Source: Burkholderia sp. Leaf177 (GTDB taxonomy: Bacteria > Pseudomonadota > Gammaproteobacteria > Burkholderiales > Burkholderiaceae). Taken from it: a DNA stretch of 64,000 nt. The stretch is taken from positions 141,751-205,750 of the forward strand of contig NZ_LMPF01000001.1 of NCBI RefSeq assembly GCF_001424345.1, given 5' to 3'. The position numbers were made by a program, and so were the translations under genes. Shown here piece after piece: positions 8,710-19,430 of this stretch (its first letter is position 1; every line of letters starts with the position of its first letter). The notes under the pieces are model-generated. The model worked only from the letters and a program-made list of their open reading frames with translations. It was not told the DNA's origin and ran no database searches.

Positions 8710-9728
8710 TGCGCGTTCCTTACCCGCAAGCGCGGATTGAGCACTACATACAATGCATCGGCGATGAGATTGGCCGTCGTATAGATCACGCCGATGGTCA
8801 GCACGCCCGCTTCGAGCATCGGGAAATCCTTGCCTTTCGCGGCGTTGTAGATCAGCGAGCCGATGCCCTGATAGTGGAACAGCGTCTCCACCACGACCAG
8901 CCCGCCGATCATGTAGCCGAGCTGCGTTGCGGCGACGGTGACGGTTGGCAGCAATGCGTTGCGCAACACGTGCCGCATGATCACCACGCGGCGCGGCAAG
9001 CCCTTCAGGATTGCGGTGCGCGTGTAATCGGCATCGAGCGCTTCAACGGTTCCGGCACGCGCCATCCGCGCGATATAACCAAAAAACACGAGCACGAGCG
9101 GCAACACCGGCAGGATCAGATGCTTCAGTTGAACCAGCACGTTCGCGCCGGGCGGATACGTGGCTTCGATCGGCAGCCATTGCAGCCAGATGCCGAACAC
9201 GAGAATCAGCACAATGGACGAAACGAACTCAGGCACGACTGTCGCCGATAACCCCGTGATGCTGATCGTCCGATCGATCCATCGGCCTTCGTGAAGCGCA
9301 GCGTACACGCCGCCGGCAATTCCCAGCGGCACCACGACAATGAACGCTAGCGCGCCGAGCTTCGCCGAGTTGAGCAAAGCCGCGCCAATGAACGGCGCGA
9401 CCGGCGCGCGATACGAATACGACTCGCCCATGTCGCCGCGAAGGAAATGCCCGATCCAGCCGGCGTATTGCGTGAGCAACGGCCGGTCTACGCCAAGCTG
9501 ATGATTGAGTGCGGCGACCGCGCGTGCGTCGGCGAGAGGACCGAGGATTGCACGGCCTACATCGCCGGGAAGCAGCTGGCCGCCCGCGAACACGATCACC
9601 GAAAGCAGCCCCAACGTGATGGCTGCCAGAAACAGCCGCACGCCGATAAACCGCGCGATGCGCAGCGCGCTGCCTGCATTGGAACGTGACGCGGCTTTCG
9701 AAGCGACCGGTGGAGAAACCGTGTTCAT
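8706..9728 (-). CDS. Peptide-type ABC transporter permease (DppB-like)
   Basis: A 340-residue inner-membrane permease of the DppB/OppB class, pairing with the DppC-like protein. The first transmembrane helix is at about residues 28-50 (VRLFLAAITLGLLSVIVFAGG), followed by the conserved periplasmic region with LLTQYAGWIGHFLRGDMGESY, which DppB proteins use to position the substrate. The EAA-type loop is at about 210-235 (DYTRTAILKGLPRRVVIMRHVLRNALLP). It begins 37 nt after the binding-protein stop and overlaps dppC by 4 nt. Confidence 0.88.
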   Translation of the reverse strand: MNTVSPPVASKAASRSNAGSALRIARFIGVRLFLAAITLGLLSVIVFAGGQLLPGDVGRAILGPLADARAVAALNHQLGVDRPLLTQYAGWIGHFLRGDMGESYSYRAPVAPFIGAALLNSAKLGALAFIVVVPLGIAGGVYAALHEGRWIDRTISITGLSATVVPEFVSSIVLILVFGIWLQWLPIEATYPPGANVLVQLKHLILPVLPLVLVFFGYIARMARAGTVEALDADYTRTAILKGLPRRVVIMRHVLRNALLPTVTVAATQLGYMIGGLVVVETLFHYQGIGSLIYNAAKGKDFPMLEAGVLTIGVIYTTANLIADALYVVLNPRLRVRNAQ

Positions 9729-9765
9729 GGATCGAGGCGTCCTGTGATCATCGACGAATCACCCA

Positions 9766-11439
9766 CTAAGCGCCAAGCGTCGCGCGTTCGAAATACAACT
9801 GCGAAATGGCGTTGAAACGCACGCCCTTCACGTTTGCCCGCGTGACGATCAACTGGTCGTAGAAGTACGGAATGATGACCGGGGTTTCATCGAGCAGAAG
9901 ATTTTGAATCTGGCCGGAAAGCTTTTTCTGCGATGCCACGTCGAGCGCCGCCACGAAATCCGCGACGAGCTTGTCGTATTGCGGGTTCTTGAAATGCGCT
10001 GCGTTCCACGTGCCTTCGCTTGTCAGCGGCGCGTTCAAAAAGACATTCGGCACGCCACGATGCCCGTAATCCGTGATGCCGAGCGGCGAATCGAGCCAGT
10101 CCGATTTGCCGTACGTACCCGCGCCGTAATACAACTCCTGGCTCTCGACCTTCAGCGTGATCTTGATGCCGATCGCCTTCGCCGCGTTCTGAATCACGAC
10201 CGCAAGATCGGGAATCTCCATGTACTTTTCGGTCGTGAGCGTGACATCGAAACCATTCGGTACGCCGGCCGCCGCGAGCAGTTGCTTGGCTTTCGCTATA
10301 TCCAGCTTGCGTTGCGGCACGCTCATGTCGCTCGATGGAAACACCGGCGAAAACGGGCTGTCGTTCCCGAGCGCCGCATGTCCCTTGAACAAACCCTTCA
10401 CGATCACTTCCCGATTCACCGCGAGCGCGAGCGCCTGACGCACGCGTTTGTCCTTGAACGGACCCGTGTCGGTGCGCATGTGGATCTGGCGATGCGCGCT
10501 CGACTTCACGCCGAGCACCTTGAACTCCGGGTTCGTCATCATGCTGACGCCGCCCTGGACCGTAAAGTCGCCCATGACGTCGGCCTGGCGTCCTTGCAGC
10601 GCGAGGAGTTCCGATTGTTCGTCGGCGTAGAAGGAAAACTTGATACGTTCCGGCAGCGCTTTTTCGCCCCAGTAATCCGGATTTCGTACGAACGACGCAC
10701 CCACTTTCGGCGTGTACGACTCGAACTTGAACGGGCCCGTGCCGGGAAACGACTTCTCGTACGTGCCGCTGAAGTTTGCCGGGAGGATCACGGCGTTATA
10801 CGTATCGGAGGAAACGTAGTACGGGAAATTGCCGTTCGGCGCATCGAGATGAAACTCGACCGTCATATCGTCGATGGCCTTCACCGCGCCTTTCGACAAC
10901 ACGCCTTTCAGCACCGACAACGCGGCCGAACCGCTGCCCGGATCGGCCAGCCGGTTGAAGGTTGCGGCGACGTCTTTTGCGGTCATCGGCTGGCCGTCGT
11001 GGAACTTGACGTTCGGGCGCAGCTTGAACGTCCACACATCGCCTTTTGCGTTGGGCTTCCACGAAAGCGCGAGGGAAGGGCGCAGCACGAGCGCCTGACC
11101 GTCGTCGTCGATCAAGAACTCACCTGTTTGATTGATCAGCGCCAGTCCGGCCGGATCGGTCACGGTCAGCGGATCGACCTGACCGGATGGCGTCAGATGC
11201 GCCACGCGGATCGTGGCTCCGGGCTTGCCTGCAGGCGCCTGGGCACGTGCCGAGGGCATGCCGATCAAGCCACCCGCCGCCATCGAAAGACCGAGCAGAC
11301 TCGCGTGCCTCAACAATTCGCGCCGCGAGAGCCGGCCTTCCTTGAATTCATCGATGGCGTGATTGCCCAGTTCTCCCGCTGAGTTGCGCGCGGAATCGAG
11401 CGCGGAATCGGAGAAAAAAGGCGAGTTGGTTTTCTTCAT
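9766..11439 (-). CDS. ABC transporter substrate-binding protein, family 5, Tat signal
   Basis: A 557-residue periplasmic binding protein of the SBP_bac_5 class that binds peptides, nickel or similar solutes. The N-terminus carries a twin-arginine signal: a long polar stretch, then SRREL (about residues 37-42), a hydrophobic run LLGLSMAAGGLIG, and cleavage near ARAQA (about 67). The mature domain has the family signature GPFKFESYTPKVG and the dimer of binding lobes ending at FERATLGA. The roughly 36-residue polar stretch before the twin arginines is long for this family; a later start is possible but there is no better ribosome binding site. It is first in the transporter operon. Confidence 0.85.
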   Translation of the reverse strand: MKKTNSPFFSDSALDSARNSAGELGNHAIDEFKEGRLSRRELLRHASLLGLSMAAGGLIGMPSARAQAPAGKPGATIRVAHLTPSGQVDPLTVTDPAGLALINQTGEFLIDDDGQALVLRPSLALSWKPNAKGDVWTFKLRPNVKFHDGQPMTAKDVAATFNRLADPGSGSAALSVLKGVLSKGAVKAIDDMTVEFHLDAPNGNFPYYVSSDTYNAVILPANFSGTYEKSFPGTGPFKFESYTPKVGASFVRNPDYWGEKALPERIKFSFYADEQSELLALQGRQADVMGDFTVQGGVSMMTNPEFKVLGVKSSAHRQIHMRTDTGPFKDKRVRQALALAVNREVIVKGLFKGHAALGNDSPFSPVFPSSDMSVPQRKLDIAKAKQLLAAAGVPNGFDVTLTTEKYMEIPDLAVVIQNAAKAIGIKITLKVESQELYYGAGTYGKSDWLDSPLGITDYGHRGVPNVFLNAPLTSEGTWNAAHFKNPQYDKLVADFVAALDVASQKKLSGQIQNLLLDETPVIIPYFYDQLIVTRANVKGVRFNAISQLYFERATLGA

Positions 11440-11613
11440 CGGGCTGTCCGGTTCGGGGTTCGGGTTGTTGTTCTCGACTCGACGACACTGCGCGCACCAG
11501 CGCGGTCCAAAGCCGCCTGCCGATGCACATCCAGTTTAGCGGAGCAAATTGCGTTCCGATTCCCGGTCCGCGTTTCGCCGCGCAAAATATTCGCGCCAGG
11601 AACGCGCGTTTTA

Positions 11614-12126
11614 TCAGTGCTGATGCGGATGCTTGTGGATTGGATCGACCCAGAACACTTCTTCGGGTTGCTCGACCGCGTCGATATTCAGGTTCACCAC
11701 GACCGCATCGTTGTCGCTTCGCACGAGCACGCATTCGAGCGGTTCATCGGTCAACGCATTGATCTCCTGATGCGGCACGTACGGCGGCACGAAGATGAAA
11801 TCGCCGGGGCCGGCTTCAGCCGTGAATTCCAGATGATTGCCCCACTTCATGCGCGCTTGTCCGCGCACCACGTAGATCACGCTTTCCAGCGCGCCGTGAT
11901 GATGGGCGCCGGTCTTGGCGTTCGGATGGATCGTGACCGTTCCGGCCCAGATCTTCTGCGCGCCGACCCGCGCTGCATTGATCGCGGCGGCGCGGTTCAT
12001 GCCGGGCGTCTGCGCGGTGTTGGTATCGAGCTGGTCGCCCTTGATGACCTTGACGCCGTTCTCGCGCCAGTCGGTGTGCTCGTGCTCATGTTCGTGCTGA
12101 TGCTCGTGATTATGGTCGTCGCTCAT
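11614..12126 (-). CDS. Histidine-rich cupin protein
   Basis: A 170-residue single-domain cupin. Residues 1-18 are a run of alternating His and Glu (MSDDHNHEHQHEHEHEH), and the C-terminus is again His-rich (HKHPHQH), suggesting metal binding or storage outside the active site. The cupin core shows HHHGALESVIYVVRG (metal-binding His/Glu, about residues 75-90) and GDFIFVPPYVPHQEIN (second-motif His, about 109-124). No enzyme activity can be named. A GGGGA ribosome binding site supports the ATG at 12126. It stands between the ABC operon and the EF-G gene, separated from the latter by a good terminator. Confidence 0.75.
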   Translation of the reverse strand: MSDDHNHEHQHEHEHEHTDWRENGVKVIKGDQLDTNTAQTPGMNRAAAINAARVGAQKIWAGTVTIHPNAKTGAHHHGALESVIYVVRGQARMKWGNHLEFTAEAGPGDFIFVPPYVPHQEINALTDEPLECVLVRSDNDAVVVNLNIDAVEQPEEVFWVDPIHKHPHQH

Positions 12127-12160
12127 TCTGTTCCCCGGCTGGACGATGGATTAAACACAT

Positions 12161-12198
12161 GAAAAAGTCCGCTGCCACCGGCAGGCAACAGCGGACTT
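12161..12198 (-). terminator. Rho-independent terminator of the EF-G gene
   Basis: AAGTCCGCTG (12165-12174) and CAGCGGACTT (12189-12198) form a perfect 10-bp stem. On the minus strand the stem is followed by TTTTTC (12161-12166), so it ends transcription coming from the EF-G gene. Confidence 0.85.
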
Positions 12199-12232
12199 CA
12201 TATGAACTGCCAAGCTTATAACTTGACGAGAT

Positions 12233-14338
<2,106 letters not shown>

Positions 14339-14343
14339 TTGAA

Positions 14344-14349
14344 CCTCCT
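14344..14349 (-). promoter_or_regulatory. Consensus Shine-Dalgarno deciding the GTG start
   Basis: On the minus strand this reads AGGAGG, 5 nt before the GTG at 14338. It settles the EF-G start against the longer open frame. The region from here to the terminator at 14596 holds the promoter and leader of the EF-G gene; no other gene is seen in 14339-14642. Confidence 0.8.
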
Positions 14350-14557
14350 GTTGATTGGATGGAGCTTTTTGATGCCAGACCGGCACGAAATGCTGAAAAG
14401 GGCGGTTTGGCGGCTCCGGAGCAAAGCGCTATGCGCGTTTCGCTGGTTTATTAGGATAGCGCGTCGAGACTCTCTTTGCAGGAATCTTGCCAGGGCGGGA
14501 AAAACGGTAAATTGGCGCGCGCAAAGCGAAGAAAGCGCTTCAAGCGCCTTGGAATGC

Positions 14558-14596
14558 AAAAAGCCGGCGCGCGCTCGAAAGCGGCGACCGGCTTTT
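14558..14596. terminator. Terminator after the DUF192 gene
   Basis: AAAAGCCGG (14559-14567) pairs with CCGGCTTTT (14588-14596). Read on the minus strand the stem ends in a T-run, so it stops transcripts from the DUF192 gene about 45 nt after its stop codon; A and T tracts on both sides would let it work in both directions. Confidence 0.8.
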
Positions 14597-14642
14597 AAGT
14601 CTGGTGTGGCGCGGCCGGCGTTCCGGGCGCCTCCTAATTCGC

Positions 14643-15167
14643 CTACTGAACGGGCGGCAAGCCCTGAATTTTCATGCCCGGCTTGATTCCCTTCGCGGTG
14701 AACCAGCCTTTGCTCATCTCAAGCGCGTACACGCCGTTGTTACGCGGACAGTGGTTATTTTCCGTCTCGGCCTGCATTTCATCGATATCCGTCACCGTGC
14801 CGTCTTCACGAATAAACGCGATCGACAACGGGATCAACGTGTTTTTCATCCAGAAGCAATGCACGGCGCGCTCATTGAACACGAACAACATGCCCTCGTT
14901 GGGCGCGAGTTTCGTGCGATACATCAGGCCTTGCTCGCGATCGGCATCGTTTGAAGCGATGGCGGCGTCGATCACATACATGCCGGCCGTCAGCTTGGTG
15001 TGCGGAAAGTCGCCGGGCTGCTTGGCGCCCGCCGGCATTTGCTGCGCATGAGCGCCCAGCGAAACCAGCGGCACCGCGAGCGCTACGAGCGCACGGCGAA
15101 CCAGGCGGCCAAGATCGAACGATGAAACTGAGCGGGGCGAAAAACAGGAAAGCCACGAAAGACGCAC
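14643..15167 (-). CDS. DUF192 family exported protein
   Basis: A 174-residue protein with an N-terminal export signal (hydrophobic run VALAVPLVSLG, cleavage near AHAQQ, about residue 42) followed by the DUF192 domain. Recognisable family stretches are ADREQGLMYRTKLAPNEGMLFVF and CFWMKNTLIPLSIAFI, with a late GWFTAKGIKPGM segment. The molecular role of DUF192 is not established. The start is set to a GTG at 15167 because GAGGAG lies 7 nt upstream and the resulting N-terminus is a sensible signal peptide; the frame stays open to 15215 but without a ribosome binding site. Confidence 0.75.
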   Translation of the reverse strand: MRLSWLSCFSPRSVSSFDLGRLVRRALVALAVPLVSLGAHAQQMPAGAKQPGDFPHTKLTAGMYVIDAAIASNDADREQGLMYRTKLAPNEGMLFVFNERAVHCFWMKNTLIPLSIAFIREDGTVTDIDEMQAETENNHCPRNNGVYALEMSKGWFTAKGIKPGMKIQGLPPVQ

Positions 15168-15251
15168 GGCGAAACTCCTCACGGGATAAAGCCGGTTCAG
15201 TGAATGATCCGGCATGACTGGCGCATGTTACTTGAGCACGTGCAAAAAGAA

Positions 15252-15282
15252 AAAGGCAGAACCTGTGTAGGTGTCTGCCTTT
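15252..15282 (-). terminator. Terminator after the small secreted protein gene
   Basis: AAAGGCAGA (15252-15260) and TCTGCCTTT (15274-15282) form a perfect 9-bp stem; the minus-strand continuation is T-rich (TTCTTTTTG). It closes the transcript of the gene at 15357-15551. Confidence 0.8.
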
Positions 15283-15356
15283 GAACGCCGCTTGACGCGG
15301 CAGCACTACTTGGTTTTAGCGTCGCGTTACCGCGATCTCTAACCAATTGATGCGAC

Positions 15357-15551
15357 TTACTCCGACGCGGCCGAAGCTGCAGCAGCCGAAGCTGCCTTGT
15401 GGTGCGTAGCCTTCTTGTGGGTCGACTTCTTGTGTGCCGACTTGTGAGCGGTCGAAGCAGCTGCAGGAGCCGATGCTTCCGGTGCCGAAGCTTGTGCGAA
15501 TGCAGCCGTTGCGAACAGGCCAGCGACGAGAGCAGCGATCAGTTTGTTCAT
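15357..15551 (-). CDS. Tiny exported Ala/Lys/His-rich protein
   Basis: A 64-residue protein. Residues 1-20 are a clear Sec signal peptide (MNKLIAALVAGLFATAAFAQ). The remaining 44 residues are almost only Ala, Ser, Lys, His and Thr, with a repeated basic unit HKSAHKKSTHKKATHHK flanked by Ala-rich ends. No catalytic features and no predicted fold. Similar low-complexity exported peptides are common in Burkholderia, with no known function. A dedicated terminator follows and a 332-nt region precedes it, so it is its own transcription unit. Confidence 0.65.
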   Translation of the reverse strand: MNKLIAALVAGLFATAAFAQASAPEASAPAAASTAHKSAHKKSTHKKATHHKAASAAAASAASE

Positions 15552-15883
15552 GTTGTGAATCCTCAGCTTTAGTTTGATTTAACCTTGTGACCCGGTCGAT
15601 GGAGTCATGTCGGTAAACGAGCCATCCACCTTTTGGTTGACAGGGGTTTCGAACAAAATCTCGATCCCGCTGCGAGCATTTAAACCTTACGCAAAGCCTT
15701 CATAAAAGGCTTATTCGTTGCAGTTCTTCGCTAATGCCGGATGGCGGTTTTAAGGCATCTGCTGCGAATAACGCCGCACGCGGGGAGTCGGTTGACGACA
15801 ATTCTCATCGGAGTTAAATAAGAATTCGTTTGGAAAACGAAATGAATTCGTAATTTTCCGCGGACGATGAAACGAGCTTCGAT
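15552..15883. other. Intergenic region upstream of the small secreted protein gene
   Basis: No gene is seen. The part next to 15551 should hold the promoter and leader of the small secreted protein gene (minus strand); the other end follows the stop of the pseudouridine synthase gene. It is A+T-richer than its neighbours (for example around 15810-15870). No clear terminator was found. Confidence 0.4.
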
Positions 15884-16453
15884 TTAAACGATGCCGTTCC
15901 ATGGCGCGCGAGGAGACAGGTTCATCGACGCACCGGGTTCAAGGCCGAGGCTGAATATATCCAGCGCACCTATTCCCACGCGCACCAGACGCAAGGTCGG
16001 ATATCCGACCGCCGCTGTCATGCGGCGTACCTGCCGGTTGCGCCCTTCGGTAATCTGCAATTCGATCCACGTCGTGGGGATTGCAGCGCGGTATCGGATA
16101 GGCGGGTTGCGCGGCCAAAGCGCTTCCGCCGATTCAACACGTTTCACTTCGCATTCACGCGTGACGAAGTCGCCAAGGTCCACACCCGCGGCGAGGCGTT
16201 CGAGCGCTGCCGAGTCGGGCGCGCCATCGACTTGCGCCCAGTATCGTTTCACGAGTTTGTGACGCGGTTCTGAAATGCGCGCTTGAAGTGCGCCGTCGTC
16301 GGTGAGAAGAAGCAGGCCTTCGCTGTCGGTATCGAGCCGGCCCGCCGGATAGACGCCGGGCGTCTTCACCCATTCAGCCAGCGACGGATGTTTTTCGTGC
16401 GCCGAAAACTGGCAGATCGTGCCGAACGGTTTGTTGAGGGCAATCAGCGGCAT
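15884..16453 (-). CDS. rRNA pseudouridine synthase, RsuA/RluE family
   Basis: A 189-residue enzyme that converts uridine to pseudouridine in rRNA. The catalytic motif is AGRLDTDSEGLLLLTDDG (active-site Asp in RLD), preceded by the family opening LIALNKPFGTICQFS and followed by ARISEPRHKLVKRYWAQVDG and TEGRNRQVRRMTAAVGYPTLRLVR. There is no N-terminal S4 domain, which fits the short RluE type that modifies 23S rRNA; RluE is the best guess. The ATG at 16453 starts just before the conserved core; a TTG at 16477 would add eight residues with no family match. It is divergent from icd. Confidence 0.85.
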   Translation of the reverse strand: MPLIALNKPFGTICQFSAHEKHPSLAEWVKTPGVYPAGRLDTDSEGLLLLTDDGALQARISEPRHKLVKRYWAQVDGAPDSAALERLAAGVDLGDFVTRECEVKRVESAEALWPRNPPIRYRAAIPTTWIELQITEGRNRQVRRMTAAVGYPTLRLVRVGIGALDIFSLGLEPGASMNLSPRAPWNGIV

Positions 16454-16710
16454 GGAATCAGTGCAATGTTGATGCAACGTGAATGCGTTGGTTGACGAAT
16501 GCCCGCATCTTAAAGCACCGCCTCCCGCAACCCGGCATGAGGCGCGGTCCGGGCGGACGCTCCATACCGTGGGCTAGAATAGCCTTCGAAGCCGTCTCGG
16601 ACGTGCTTCGGCCTTGATAGCGAGGCCGTTTGCATCGTCTGGCTACCTCTTTTTGCCGCCGATCTCGTGCATTTCCTTAATCTACAGCCCAGCTTTAATT
16701 GGAGTCGATC

Positions 16711-17964
16711 ATGCCGTATCAGCACATCAAGGTTCCGACGGACGGTGAGAAGATCACCGTCAACGCCGATTACACCCTCAACGTGTCAGACCAGCCGATC
16801 ATCCCGTTCATCGAAGGCGATGGTACGGGCGTGGATATCACGCCGGTGATGATCAAGGTCGTCGATGCAGCCGTGGAAAAAGCATACGGCGGAAAGAAGA
16901 AAATCCACTGGATGGAAATCTTCGCCGGCGAGAAGGCGACCAAGGTGTACGGCCCGGACGTATGGCTACCTGATGAAACGCTGGACGTGCTGAAGGAATA
17001 CGTCGTCTCGATCAAAGGACCGCTCACCACGCCGGTTGGCGGCGGCATCCGTTCGCTGAACGTCGCGCTGCGCCAGCAACTCGACCTGTACGTCTGCCTG
17101 CGCCCCGTGCAGTACTTCAAGGGCGTGCCGTCGCCGGTGCGCGAGCCGGAGAAAACCAACATGGTCATCTTCCGCGAGAACTCGGAGGACATTTACGCCG
17201 GGATCGAATGGCCGGCGGAATCCGACGGCGCGAAGAAGATCATCAAGTTCCTGCAGGAAGAGATGGGCGTGAAGAAGATCCGCTTTCCGGAGACATCGGG
17301 TATCGGGATCAAGCCGGTTTCGCGTGAAGGCACGGAGCGCCTGGTTCGGAAGGCAATTCAATATGCCCTCGACAACAACCGCAGTTCCGTCACGCTCGTG
17401 CACAAGGGCAACATCATGAAGTTCACGGAAGGCGCATTCCGTGACTTTGGCTACGCGCTGGCGCAGAAGGAATTCGCGGCTGAGCTCATCGACGGCGGCC
17501 CGTGGATGAAGATCAAGAATCCGAAGGGCAATGACGTCGTGATAAAGGACGTGATCGCCGATGCATTCCTGCAGCAGATTCTGTTGCGTCCGGCTGAATA
17601 CGACGTGATCGCGACGCTGAACCTGAACGGTGACTACGTTTCGGATGCTTTGGCGGCGCAAGTTGGCGGAATTGGCATTGCGCCGGGCGCCAATATGTCC
17701 GACTCGGTTGCCATGTTCGAGGCTACGCACGGCACGGCGCCGAAATACGCGGGCAAGGATTACGTGAATCCGGGCTCGGAGATTCTCTCGGCGGAAATGA
17801 TGCTGCGCCATATGGGCTGGACGGAAGCCGCCGACATCATCATCAAGTCGATGGAAGCATCGATCCTGGGAAAACGCGTCACGTACGACTTCGCGCGCCA
17901 GATGGAAGGCGCGACGCAAGTGTCGTGTTCGGGGTTCGGGCAGGTGCTGGTCGAGAATATGTAG
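16711..17964 (+). CDS. icd: NADP-dependent isocitrate dehydrogenase
   Basis: A 417-residue TCA-cycle enzyme converting isocitrate to 2-oxoglutarate with NADP. Landmarks are [14 protein letters not shown] near the N-terminus, [13 protein letters not shown] (substrate-binding serine, the site of IDH kinase control in enterics), YAGIEW, and the Mg-binding region ending in the cofactor motif [16 protein letters not shown]. Length matches the E. coli enzyme (416). The start is the ATG at 16711 with GGAG 7 nt upstream; a frame extension to 16699 is only four codons. A terminator follows at 17988. Confidence 0.95.
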   Translation: MPYQHIKVPTDGEKITVNADYTLNVSDQPIIPFIEGDGTGVDITPVMIKVVDAAVEKAYGGKKKIHWMEIFAGEKATKVYGPDVWLPDETLDVLKEYVVSIKGPLTTPVGGGIRSLNVALRQQLDLYVCLRPVQYFKGVPSPVREPEKTNMVIFRENSEDIYAGIEWPAESDGAKKIIKFLQEEMGVKKIRFPETSGIGIKPVSREGTERLVRKAIQYALDNNRSSVTLVHKGNIMKFTEGAFRDFGYALAQKEFAAELIDGGPWMKIKNPKGNDVVIKDVIADAFLQQILLRPAEYDVIATLNLNGDYVSDALAAQVGGIGIAPGANMSDSVAMFEATHGTAPKYAGKDYVNPGSEILSAEMMLRHMGWTEAADIIIKSMEASILGKRVTYDFARQMEGATQVSCSGFGQVLVENM

Positions 17965-17987
17965 GCTGTAATGCTGTAGATATTTCG

Positions 17988-18018
17988 AGCCTTGGGGCGA
18001 TTTGATCACCCCGGGGCT
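17988..18018 (+). terminator. Likely icd terminator
   Basis: AGCCTTGGGG (17988-17997) pairs with CCCCGGGGCT (18009-18018) using two G-U pairs, followed by TTGCTTTG. It lies 24 nt after the icd stop. Confidence 0.6.
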
Positions 18019-18169
18019 TTGCTTTGTACGCCGGACTTATGAGCGGGTTTGTTGCCGTTTGAATCATTGTCATAACTTGTCGTATTCGGCTCTTTTCGCG
18101 CCCAGCAGTGATACTCTGAATCTTTCCGAATCACTGTGTATCCATACAGCATTTTGCGGTGAGACAACG

Positions 18170-18694
18170 ATGCGTCCGACCGAGAAACCTTTAGCAAGCT
18201 TGTGCTCTCGATGGCTCGCGCGCGAAACACGCGGGTTGCTCGGCGGGCTTCTTGGCGGGGTTATCGGCAGCGTGGCGGCTTTCGCGCTGATCAATCGATT
18301 CGCTTCTACCAGTGCTGTAGCTGGCGTTGACGCGGTGGCGATCGCAAACACATTTATCGTCTACACAACGCTCATGATTACCGCGGTCGCTGTATTCCTG
18401 ACCGCAGCAGGGTTGATTTTCGCTCAGCATTTCGCAGTAGAGAAGGAGCGACATGTCGCGGATGCGTTTGCCGCGTTGGTGGCGGAAATGGCCCGTACGA
18501 ATGGATATGCTGTAGAGGTCGTAAAGGAGGTGATGAAGAACGCTGAAGTGGTTCAGCACTTCGACGATCAGGTGAAAGAGAAGCTTAATGAGGTCATGCG
18601 CGCGCGAATGGACCATGCCGATCAACGGAAGGCGCAGGCGCTCAACGAGCGTGATTCATTGTCACGAATAGCCAGCGACCTGGAAAATGCGTAG
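18170..18694 (+). CDS. Membrane protein with cytoplasmic helical tail, partner of ImmA/IrrE peptidase
   Basis: A 174-residue protein I do not recognise. Residues about 22-44 and 58-86 are two strongly hydrophobic segments (a Gly-rich LLGGLLGGVIGSVAAFALI helix and an FIVYTTLMITAVAVFLTAAGLIF helix). The remaining 88 residues are charged and helical, rich in Glu, Lys and Arg (EKERHVADAF, VKEKLNEVMRARMDHADQRKAQALNERD), likely a cytoplasmic coiled coil. The start is the ATG at 18170; the open frame runs back to 18002 without support. The stop is 22 nt before the metallopeptidase gene, so the two are very likely an operon. The DNA looks less G+C-rich than icd and clpA on either side. Function unknown. 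Confidence 0.6.
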   Translation: MRPTEKPLASLCSRWLARETRGLLGGLLGGVIGSVAAFALINRFASTSAVAGVDAVAIANTFIVYTTLMITAVAVFLTAAGLIFAQHFAVEKERHVADAFAALVAEMARTNGYAVEVVKEVMKNAEVVQHFDDQVKEKLNEVMRARMDHADQRKAQALNERDSLSRIASDLENA

Positions 18695-18716
18695 TTGTTG
18701 AGAGGAGAGCGAAAAA

Positions 18717-19304
18717 ATGCAAGCGCTATTCACCGTACCCGACCTTCGCACCCCTTCAGCGCTGGCGGACTATTTGTTGGCCGAATGCCAATACAAGATG
18801 TATGAGTTTGCACCGCCTGTTGATGTTGATGAAGTCGCCAAGCTTCTTCGGATCACTGTATCCGAACGCCCCGATCCATCTGCAGGCGCGACTATAGGAA
18901 AGATCACGTTAAGCGAGGCAGGACCAGCGGAGATCTGGATCAATCCAGCTGAAAATGCGTACGGACCGAGACGTCGATTCACCTTGGCGCACGAGATCGC
19001 GCATTTCTGCATGCACCGGTCGAGTGATCGTCTCGAGTTTGTTGATACGAGGAGCACCATGAACCGCACTGAATCCTACTGGAACAGCTACGAATCTGAG
19101 GCCAACCGTTTTGCCGCGGAAATGCTGATGCCGCAGCAAATGATCGAAAGTTTGGGACGGGAAGTCATCGACTCGTATAAAGCAGAACACAAGGTGGAGA
19201 AAATGCCGATAACACGCTTCGTTGACGTAATGGCCGTCAAATTCCGCGTGTCTCGCCCTGCAATGGAGTTTCGACTCAAGAATGTAGGAATCGGCACGTT
19301 TTGA
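18717..19304 (+). CDS. ImmA/IrrE-family zinc metallopeptidase
   Basis: A 195-residue protein of the COG2856 / peptidase M78-like class. The zinc motif HEIAH is at residues 92-96 within FTLAHEIAHFCMH, and the third-ligand region ESEANRFAAEMLMP is at about 126-139, both intact, so it should be active. Studied members (ImmA of ICEBs1, IrrE/PprI of Deinococcus) cut a partner repressor in response to stress. They usually sit beside an XRE-type repressor; here the only partner is the membrane protein upstream, and no helix-turn-helix gene is present. GAGAGGAG precedes the ATG. The target is therefore unknown; the membrane protein's tail is a candidate. It is followed by a bidirectional terminator. 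Confidence 0.8.
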   Translation: MQALFTVPDLRTPSALADYLLAECQYKMYEFAPPVDVDEVAKLLRITVSERPDPSAGATIGKITLSEAGPAEIWINPAENAYGPRRRFTLAHEIAHFCMHRSSDRLEFVDTRSTMNRTESYWNSYESEANRFAAEMLMPQQMIESLGREVIDSYKAEHKVEKMPITRFVDVMAVKFRVSRPAMEFRLKNVGIGTF

Positions 19305-19381
19305 CGAGATGCGCATTCGGCGCGCATCGACGCAGGATCATCGCGCATCCAATCCTTCTTTCCACTCGTCCCCCAACAAAA

Positions 19382-19404
19382 AAACCCGGCTCGGAGCCGG
19401 GTTT
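19382..19404. terminator. Bidirectional terminator between immA-like gene and cspA
   Basis: AAACCCGGCTC (19382-19392) and GAGCCGGGTTT (19394-19404) form an 11-nt inverted repeat (inner bases form the loop). An A-run (about 19377-19384) on the left becomes a T-run for the minus-strand cspA transcript, and TTT follows on the plus strand. Confidence 0.85.
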
Positions 19405-19430
19405 CGAGGACAGTGCGCTATTTCGAACGG

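Noticed and set aside
15283..15356. tRNA-like D-arm pattern on the minus strand (AATTGGTTAGAG)
   Set aside because: No matching acceptor stem, no anticodon loop and no proper T-arm can be folded around it; it is a chance match downstream of the small secreted protein gene.
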